Source of the DNA: Vibrio crassostreae
Lineage (GTDB): Bacteria; Pseudomonadota; Gammaproteobacteria; Enterobacterales; Vibrionaceae
Assembly (NCBI RefSeq): GCF_024347415.1
Contig: NZ_AP025476.1
Span: forward strand, 372,001 to 436,000
Direction: 5' to 3'
DNA length: 64,000 nucleotides
How positions within the stretch are numbered: the stretch's first letter is position 1; every line of letters starts with the position of its first letter. Below the pieces are notes generated by a model that did no database searches, was not told the DNA's origin, and saw only the letters and a program-made list of their open reading frames with translations. Both the position numbers and the translations under genes were made by a program. This document shows, piece by piece, positions 58,385 to 64,000 of this stretch.

Positions 58385-60268
58385 ATGCGAAATAAAAAAT
58401 CAATAATTACATTGCTTATTATCTCTATCATATTGTCTTCTGCAGTATGCCTGTATTATTTGCAGCGTTACAAAGAAGTAAAACAAGAGAGCTTTGACTA
58501 CTCAGCTAAGCAGGCTGTCCATCAGCTAGTGTATGCCAAGCGAGATTATGATCTTCTCAAGACTCAGTTAGTTTCGGTAATGGAGCTACTCAGTCATAGC
58601 CAGAGTTTGGTTAACTTTGCTTCTTCTCCCTCAGACCAAACTAAATATCTACTTGAAGAGGTCTGGCAATCTGTTCTCGTGAACCAGAAGTGGTATACAC
58701 AAATCCACCTGTTAGATATCACAGGTAAAGAGCTGGTGCGCGTTAACTATTCCTCTGATACCGGTAGGGTGACGTTACCCCAGCAACTGCAAGATAGGTC
58801 GGATTCTAACTACTTCCAATACGCTCAAAAACTAGAAGCCGAACAGATTGGCGGCTGGGGGATTGAGCTTGAAACGGAGCATGGTGAAGTCACCTTTCCT
58901 TACTCGCCAGTAATCCGTGTATTTACCCCGGTAGAAACCCCTGACAAAAGAGTGGGCTATCTAGTCATTAATCTCGATGTATGGGGCTTATCGTCGCGTC
59001 TTAGCTTTTCACCTGATAACGACCTTAGATCTGAAGTTGTCAATGAAGCGGGTTATTTCATCGCGAGTAACAACAGCGATAAGTTGTTCGGAGACGCTAT
59101 TCCTGAAAGAAAGGGTTACAACCTGAAAAATATCGCGCCAAAGACGTGGGATGCGATCTCCAATGAGCAGGTGGGGTACGTTTTTGAAGGTGACAACTTG
59201 TTTGCCTTTAACACGGTTATGCTTGCGAACAGTCAAAAGGTCCATTTGCTGATTCAACTTAATCAGAAGCAACTGATGGAGCGGGCTGAGCGTGACCTGA
59301 ATGATTTGGCCTACGAAGAGGTCATTGTTTTGATTACGGTGCTGATTTTCGCCTTCCCATTTGCTTACTTGGTGACGCACTATCGACGCCGAAGCCTTGA
59401 GAGTAAATTGGCGCGCGCCGCATTGAATGGCATGTCGGCAGTGATGATCTCTGACAAGCAGCACCGCACAATGATGATCAACAACGAATTTGAGAACATG
59501 ACTGGGTACTGCAAAAAACAAGTTATCGGTCAGAATGCCCTGCAGTTGTTGCTTGAGAATACCGACCAAGTACTCTCAAGTTCGGCTATCTGGAGTCATT
59601 TAGAGCAAGAAGAAGTATGGGAAGGGGAAGTTCAGTGTAAGAACAAACTGCGTATTCCTTTTACAGCGATCATGCGAGTGCATGTGGTCAAAAACAATTC
59701 GGGTAAAGTCAGCTATTACATCACCTCGTTGGTGGATATTTCGGTAAGGAAGGAGCTTGAAGTACGTTTGAGGATCTTAAGTGAACGTGACTCTTTGAGT
59801 AATCTTTGGAATAGACGAAAGTTCGAAGAGCAGCTCGCGTATTATTCTCGCTTGGTTGAGCGTTACCCTAATGAATCTACGACTTGTTTAGCTTTAGTCG
59901 ATATCGATAACTTCAAGCGAATCAACGACGAACTTGGTCATGACGAAGGCGACCGAGTGATAGCAAGTGTCGCTAAGCTTCTGCAAGATAGCCTTCGCGG
60001 GACTGACTTTGTTGCACGTGTCGGAGGAGAAGAGTTTGCACTGTTGATGCCACACACGTCTCTGCCAGAAGCAAAGCGCGTATTGGATCGCTTGCGAATA
60101 GAGATTGAACTGGCAGCCGGAACTAAGGTAACGGTGAGTGTTGGCTTTACTGATTTAACAAGTAACAGTACTCGCTCATACAAGTGTGCCGATGTTGCGC
60201 TTTACGAATCTAAATCGTCTGGTCGTAATACGGTCTCTATGTGTCCTAGCTACGATGATGTCGCTTAG
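58385..60268 (+). CDS. Membrane diguanylate cyclase with periplasmic sensor and PAS domain
   Basis: The protein makes cyclic di-GMP from two GTP. The 627-residue chain has a first membrane helix (about 7-25), a large periplasmic sensor of dCache type (about 35-305), a second helix (about 312-333), a PAS domain (about 345-460) and a GGDEF domain (about 470-620). The active motif reads GGEEF (547-551). An RxxD product-inhibition site, RGTD (538-541), lies five residues before it, so the enzyme looks active and feedback-controlled. There is no EAL domain. It is an orphan gene after ilvH; the ligand is unknown. Confidence 0.93.
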   Translation: MRNKKSIITLLIISIILSSAVCLYYLQRYKEVKQESFDYSAKQAVHQLVYAKRDYDLLKTQLVSVMELLSHSQSLVNFASSPSDQTKYLLEEVWQSVLVNQKWYTQIHLLDITGKELVRVNYSSDTGRVTLPQQLQDRSDSNYFQYAQKLEAEQIGGWGIELETEHGEVTFPYSPVIRVFTPVETPDKRVGYLVINLDVWGLSSRLSFSPDNDLRSEVVNEAGYFIASNNSDKLFGDAIPERKGYNLKNIAPKTWDAISNEQVGYVFEGDNLFAFNTVMLANSQKVHLLIQLNQKQLMERAERDLNDLAYEEVIVLITVLIFAFPFAYLVTHYRRRSLESKLARAALNGMSAVMISDKQHRTMMINNEFENMTGYCKKQVIGQNALQLLLENTDQVLSSSAIWSHLEQEEVWEGEVQCKNKLRIPFTAIMRVHVVKNNSGKVSYYITSLVDISVRKELEVRLRILSERDSLSNLWNRRKFEEQLAYYSRLVERYPNESTTCLALVDIDNFKRINDELGHDEGDRVIASVAKLLQDSLRGTDFVARVGGEEFALLMPHTSLPEAKRVLDRLRIEIELAAGTKVTVSVGFTDLTSNSTRSYKCADVALYESKSSGRNTVSMCPSYDDVA

Positions 60269-60296
60269 ATTCGCTTAGATTCGCTTAGATTCGCTT
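60261..60296. repeat. 10-bp tandem repeat spanning the cyclase stop codon
   Basis: CGCTTAGATT is repeated three times at 60261-60290 with a partial fourth copy to about 60296. The first copy contains the stop codon TAG (60266-60268). Copy-number change would alter only the 3' untranslated part. Confidence 0.85.
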
Positions 60297-60662
60297 CTAT
60301 CTAATCCTTTCTTCTCTTTGCTTCACCTCTTCAAGCTGGCCCCGACTCACTTTATCTCTCCCCCTTTTTATAGGAATCTCACTTTTGAGCGACCTATGTC
60401 ACAAAATCTATACAGTTAGACTAAAGTCTAATGCCGATGAAAATTTGAGCTAAAATGAACAATAAGTAAACTACTTTGCTTCAGATTACATCGTGTTAAA
60501 CGATGTAATAAATAGAGTGTTTACCAGATGTAAAAGGATGACACCGTTAACTTAATTCAACTGATTAGCTAGCCTTTTCAATGATTTGAAAGGCAGCAGT
60601 AGAATTAGGTTAGCTGGAGCAAGAGTTTGGGGATCATACAGTCTGGTTAAAAGAGGCGTGGT
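60297..60662. other. Non-coding region with inverted repeats before the small membrane ORF
   Basis: This stretch has no convincing gene on either strand. It holds a perfect 10-bp inverted repeat ATTACATCGT / ACGATGTAAT with a 5-base loop at 60485-60509, and a hairpin GCCTTT / AAAGGC at 60572-60594. It also has a poor CRP-like half-site TCACA near 60410. It may include the promoter or an RNA leader for the ORF at 60663. Confidence 0.5.
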
Positions 60663-60794
60663 ATGTTTGTCGATTTTTTAGTGAGGTTAACCATAGGCAC
60701 ATTAGCCATTCTTGGCTTTCAATTGAGTGCTTTGTATTTTTTACCTATGGTTGTGCTACTCAATACTCATCACAAAGAGTTTTTTGGGTGGTAG
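60663..60794 (+). CDS. Candidate small membrane protein (43 residues)
   Basis: This short ORF begins MFVDFLVRLTIGTLAILGF and ends NTHHKEFFGW. Its middle is one long hydrophobic stretch (about 8-35), fitting a single-pass membrane peptide. AGAGG lies six bases before the ATG, and a strong terminator begins 24 bases after the stop. No family is recognised. Coding is likely because start context, hydrophobicity and terminator agree, but it is not proven; a stable RNA using the same terminator is the alternative. Confidence 0.6.
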   Translation: MFVDFLVRLTIGTLAILGFQLSALYFLPMVVLLNTHHKEFFGW

Positions 60795-60817
60795 TTCAGT
60801 CGTAATACTGGAAACAA

Positions 60818-60843
60818 AAAACGGAGCCATTGGGCTCCGTTTT
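60818..60843. terminator. Bidirectional terminator, small ORF / GntR gene
   Basis: AAAACGGAGCC pairs perfectly with GGCTCCGTTTT around a 4-base loop, with A and T tracts at the sides. Confidence 0.94.
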
Positions 60844-60868
60844 TATTTGGTTAGAAGCTACTTTAGCG

Positions 60869-61528
60869 TTATGCCGCTTCGATAACTTCTTCAATTCGTT
60901 TCATTGAACCTAGCAGGTGTTGATCAAGCAGTTCAGTCGCTTGTTCTACATTCTTAGACAGTACTAGTTTCATGATCATTTCGTGTTCATCAATATTGAA
61001 CAGATCATCTGATGCGCTTTCTGCAGACATAGCGAGGAAGCGGTAACGTTTCACTTGGTTGATCAGGTCATCAAAGAACTTAAACATGTTTTCTGAATCA
61101 GCGCCTTCAAGTAACGCAACGTGGAATTGTTGGTGGCGCTCTTCCCATTCAACACAATCAAACTCTTCAGATACGTACTGTACTCGTGACAGTTTATGGT
61201 AAGACGTTAGTACATCCAGTTCCCAGCTCTCATCACCCGCTGAAATCGCCTTTTTTAGTAGAACAGAAGAGACAACACGAAGGCTTTCGTATAGGTCATT
61301 CAATTCTTTCTTTGATACAGGAGATACCCAGCAGCCTTTTTGTGGCTCTAGTTTTACGTATTTGCTCCAAGATAACTGTACCAAGGCTTCGCGAATAGGA
61401 GATGCGCCAACGTCGTAGCGTGCTTTTAGATCAGCAACAACGAGCTTTTGACCTGGGGTTAACTCACCATTAAGAATATCTTGGCGAATCATCTTTGATA
61501 CTTTGTCAGTGAGCGTAGGACTAGACAT
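60869..61528 (-). CDS. GntR-family regulator, FCD (FadR C-terminal) subfamily
   Basis: The 219-residue protein has a winged helix-turn-helix (about 8-70, IRQDILNGELTPGQKLVVADLKARYDVGASPIREALVQL) and a helical FCD effector domain (about 85-210) with metal-binding-type histidines in HQQFHVALL and DEHEMIMKL. FCD regulators respond to organic acids. I chose ATG 61528, with ATGAGG seven bases upstream; an ATG at 61540 overlaps that site. The gene is adjacent to pykF on the same strand but separated by a terminator. Targets are unknown. Confidence 0.9.
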   Translation of the reverse strand: MSSPTLTDKVSKMIRQDILNGELTPGQKLVVADLKARYDVGASPIREALVQLSWSKYVKLEPQKGCWVSPVSKKELNDLYESLRVVSSVLLKKAISAGDESWELDVLTSYHKLSRVQYVSEEFDCVEWEERHQQFHVALLEGADSENMFKFFDDLINQVKRYRFLAMSAESASDDLFNIDEHEMIMKLVLSKNVEQATELLDQHLLGSMKRIEEVIEAA

Positions 61529-61664
61529 TACAAACCTCATCTATATATGATTTCTAGTCTGCTAATCCGTCTCTTAGAAAGAGCCAATTGGAAGTTAACA
61601 GTACGTAGTTCTATTGTGATTGATAATACAGCGTACTGAAAAGTTAGGCAAGATTTTGTTTCAT

Positions 61665-61691
61665 AAAAAAAGAGGGCCGAAGCCCTCTTTT
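61665..61691 (-). terminator. Terminator after pykF
   Basis: AAAGAGGGC pairs with GCCCTCTTT around CGAA, with a long T tract following on the minus strand. Confidence 0.92.
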
Positions 61692-61716
61692 ATATTTTAT
61701 GCGAATCGGTTCATTC

Positions 61717-63129
61717 TTATAGAACGTGAACAGATGCCGTATTTGTAGTACCAGAAGCTACTAGAGCACCAGAAACCATAACTACGATGTCGCCTTTGTT
61801 ACCTAGGCCAGATTGTAGAGCGATTTCTTTACCGTTGATGTAGAACGCGTCTGTGTTCTCGATAGAGTCAACAAGAACTGGCTTAACACCTTTAGTAAGA
61901 ACTAGCTGTGCAGCTGTCTTCTCGTTAGTTGTTAGAGCAAGGATGTTTGCAGTTGGGAAGTACTTACGTACTGAACGTGCAGACTTACCGCCTTCAGTTG
62001 CAACAACGATTAGAGGAGCAGCTAGCTTCTCTGCTGTGTCTACAGCGCCTTTACATACAGCTTCAGTGATGCGTAGACGTGGGCTGTCTAGACGAGAACC
62101 TAGCTCAGCTTTAAGAGCTGAATCAGTGCGGTTCGCGATTTGAGCCATGATAGTAACAGCTTCAACTGGGTACTTACCTTTAGCAGTTTCGCCAGAAAGC
62201 ATTACTGCATCAGTACCATCCATGATTGCGTTCGCAACGTCACCCGCTTCTGCACGAGTTGGACGTGGGTTGCTGATCATAGAGTCAAGCATTTGAGTTG
62301 CTGTGATAACCATCTTACGTGCACGGTTACACTTCTCGATCATCATCTTCTGAGCGAAGATTACTTCTTCAGCTGGGATTTCAACACCTAGGTCACCACG
62401 AGCAACCATGATGCCATCAGAAGCTTCAAGGATTGAATCGAAGTTATCTACACCTTCTTGGTTTTCAATCTTAGAAATGATGTGGATGTTCTCGCCGCCG
62501 TTAGCGTTTAGAAGCTCACGGATTTCTTTAACGTCTTCTTCTTTACGGATGAAAGAAGCAGCAACGAAATCTACGCCTTGCTCACAACCAAACTTAAGGT
62601 CAGCTTTGTCTTTCTCAGAAAGAGCTGGAAGTTGAACAGAAACGCCAGGAAGGTTAACACCTTTGTTTTCGCCTAGAGCACCGTTGTTAAGAACTTTACA
62701 CTTAACTTCAGTTTCTGTTGTTGCGATAACTTCCATTTCGATTAGGCCGTCATCAACAAGGATAGTGTTACCTGCAGTTAGGTCTTTAGCGAAACCTAGG
62801 TAAGTTACTGCTACTACGTCTTTGTTACCAACAACTGTTGCGTCAGTTGTGAAAGTGAACTCTTGACCAGCTACTAGATCTACGTCGTTACCATCTTCAA
62901 GTTTGATAGTACGGATTTCTGGACCTTTAGTATCTAGAAGGATAGCAAGTTGCTCACCTTTATTTTCCATTACTTTACGGAAGTTCGCGATACGAGTGCC
63001 GTGCTCTGCGAAATCACCGTGAGAGAAGTTAAGACGCATAACGTTCATGCCAGCATCTACTAGTTCAGTTAGCTTCTCTACAGATTCAGTTTTAGGGCCA
63101 ATCGTACATACGATTTTGGTCTTTTTCAT
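61717..63129 (-). CDS. pykF: Pyruvate kinase I (PykF type)
   Basis: Pyruvate kinase converts phosphoenolpyruvate and ADP to pyruvate and ATP, the last step of glycolysis. The 470-residue length equals E. coli PykF. It begins [20 protein letters not shown] and contains [10 protein letters not shown], the catalytic region [27 protein letters not shown] and ATQMLDSMI. Fructose 1,6-bisphosphate activation is expected from the PykF type, by inference. The promoter lies in 63130-63558. Confidence 0.96.
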   Translation of the reverse strand: MKKTKIVCTIGPKTESVEKLTELVDAGMNVMRLNFSHGDFAEHGTRIANFRKVMENKGEQLAILLDTKGPEIRTIKLEDGNDVDLVAGQEFTFTTDATVVGNKDVVAVTYLGFAKDLTAGNTILVDDGLIEMEVIATTETEVKCKVLNNGALGENKGVNLPGVSVQLPALSEKDKADLKFGCEQGVDFVAASFIRKEEDVKEIRELLNANGGENIHIISKIENQEGVDNFDSILEASDGIMVARGDLGVEIPAEEVIFAQKMMIEKCNRARKMVITATQMLDSMISNPRPTRAEAGDVANAIMDGTDAVMLSGETAKGKYPVEAVTIMAQIANRTDSALKAELGSRLDSPRLRITEAVCKGAVDTAEKLAAPLIVVATEGGKSARSVRKYFPTANILALTTNEKTAAQLVLTKGVKPVLVDSIENTDAFYINGKEIALQSGLGNKGDIVVMVSGALVASGTTNTASVHVL

Positions 63130-63558
63130 GGAAGGTACTCTCCGGTAAGTATTGTTACAATTTGAAATTTATTTAAGTTCTGAAGATTGGTCCGCTACAT
63201 CAACATTTTGTGCCTGTTGTGTAAAAGCGCGGGACTTCCAATATGTCCTTCAGAGTTGTAAGTCTTTCATCAGTTTTAGTCATTTTATGACCAAAAGAAT
63301 TTGATTCAATATCGGTTTTCTGTGACTTACCCCACTATATAGGCGGTAAGTTGCAAAAAAATAACAGTCAGTTTTGTAATTTTTTTTCTTTTCGGGTGCG
63401 GATTCTACCACCTAATGAGTTCAATATCACTGCTTAACAATTGTCTTAGGACAAGGTTTTATCGCTATTTATTAATTTTTTGGATCAAAATAAATGGACT
63501 AAATAGTTTCGTTGTAACTATAATATGTTTCATATCGAAACTTAGTGGCCTTTTTTAA
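63130..63558. promoter_or_regulatory. Divergent promoter region pykF / DeoR-family gene
   Basis: No gene is visible in 429 bases. Near the DeoR gene a -10 TATAAT (63519-63524) and a -35-like TGGACT (63495-63500, spacing 18) are present. They are overlapped by repeats of GTTTC/GAAAC: AGTTTCG (63505-63511), GTTTC-ATATC-GAAAC (63527-63541) and CGAAACT (63536-63542). I could not place a convincing Cra site for pykF. Confidence 0.55.
63505..63542. promoter_or_regulatory. Candidate DeoR-family operator
   Basis: AGTTTCG and CGAAACT form a 7-bp inverted repeat with a 24-base spacer, enclosing GTTTC-ATATC-GAAAC. TTTCG-type repeats are typical of DeoR-family operators. The dyads overlap the -10 element of the DeoR gene, so autorepression is plausible. 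Confidence 0.5.
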
Positions 63559-64000
63559 ATGTCGAAACGAAACACCCAGCTCAGAAGACATGCAATTTCT
63601 AACCTAGTGAATGAAAAAGGGGAGGTTAGTGTTGATGAATTATCCGCTAAGTTCGAAACCTCAGAGGTCACTATTAGAAAGGACTTGGCGTCTTTAGAGA
63701 AAAACGGTCAGCTTTTACGCCGTTATGGTGGTGCGATTTCGTTACCGAAAGAGGTTGTCAACGAAGAACTGGGTCAACAAGTTTCGACTCGAAAGGTTTC
63801 ATTGGCAAAAGCCGCTGCAGATTTAATTCGCGACCATAACCGCATCGTGATCGATAGTGGCAGTACTACCGGTGCCCTAATTCAGCAGCTAAATGCTAAG
63901 CGTGGCTTGGTTGTGATGACCAACTCATTGCACGTCGCTAATGCGCTTAATGAGCTTGAAAGCGAGCCGACGTTATTAATGACTGGCGGCACTTGGGATA
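63559..64000 (+). CDS. DeoR/GlpR-family transcriptional regulator (5' part, cut by window end)
   Basis: The visible 147 codons start MSKRNTQLRRHAISNLVNEKG and contain the DeoR helix-turn-helix SVDELSAKFETSEVTIRKDLASLEKNGQLLRRYGGA (about 24-59), then the start of the sugar-phosphate sensing domain with IDSGSTTGALIQQL and TNSLHVANAL. This family usually represses sugar-use genes and senses a sugar phosphate. The similarity is closest to AgaR/GlpR-like members by eye. The gene continues beyond the window and its target is not visible. Confidence 0.9.
   Translation, partial: MSKRNTQLRRHAISNLVNEKGEVSVDELSAKFETSEVTIRKDLASLEKNGQLLRRYGGAISLPKEVVNEELGQQVSTRKVSLAKAAADLIRDHNRIVIDSGSTTGALIQQLNAKRGLVVMTNSLHVANALNELESEPTLLMTGGTWD

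Noticed and set aside
60395-60412. CRP site near TCACA at 60410
   Set aside because: Only one half-site matches well; the left half has three of five bases.
63290-63325. TTTGATTCAATATCGG as a Cra (FruR) site for pykF
   Set aside because: It deviates from the Cra consensus at several central positions, so I cannot support it by eye.

Overview
The window is a stretch of ordinary chromosomal backbone from a Vibrio, probably close to the V. splendidus group (inferred from protein content and gene order, not tested). Gene neighbourhoods such as mreBCD-maf-rng-yhdP-nitrilase-tldD, lptD-surA-pdxA-rsmA-apaG-apaH with divergent djlA, and leuABCD / MJ1255-VC2487-family glycosyltransferase / leuO / acyl-CoA ligase / ilvIH are those expected in that genus. 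I saw no rRNA, tRNA, CRISPR array, prophage, integron or transposase gene.

Layout. 1-9893 (+): cell-shape genes (end of mreB, mreC, mreD), maf, rng, yhdP, a nitrilase-family amidase and tldD, closely spaced. 10000-11379 (-): a PIN-PhoH protein. 11846-14755 (+): rapA. 14866-16143 (-): an unusual Nramp-related transporter. 16302-18033 (+): rluA and a D-2-hydroxyacid dehydrogenase. 18138-22486 (-): a UspA protein, a fused TRAP permease and its TAXI receptor. 22829-24567: divergent argR and mdh. 24693-28253: a small conserved protein, ispB, rplU-rpmA and the GTPase cgtA/obgE, then a 162-bp MITE-like palindromic element. 28583-30342 (+): yjjP-yjjB and folA. 30399-37167 (-): apaH-apaG-rsmA-pdxA-surA-lptD, with djlA divergent. 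38230-39655: DUF924 and DUF547 genes.

39859-58271 is a branched-chain amino acid hub: leuLABCD (-) with a clear attenuator and leucine-rich leader peptide, leuO (+) and ilvI-ilvH (+). Between leuA and leuO sit a TetR-adaptor-RND pump operon and a PAP2 phosphatase / glycosyltransferase pair. LeuO lies between the leucine operon and ilvIH, as known in other gamma-proteobacteria, and probably helps to coordinate them.

58385-64000: a diguanylate cyclase, a 43-codon membrane-peptide ORF with its own ribosome binding site and terminator, a GntR/FCD regulator, pykF and the start of a DeoR-family regulator cut by the window end.

No clearly undescribed multi-gene system was found. The most interesting signals are small: two palindromic operators 63 bp apart before the TetR-RND operon, the leu attenuator, an Nramp-fold protein lacking both metal-binding motifs, the small membrane ORF, the MITE-like repeat, an in-frame duplication in maf, and several unexplained dyads in long intergenic regions.
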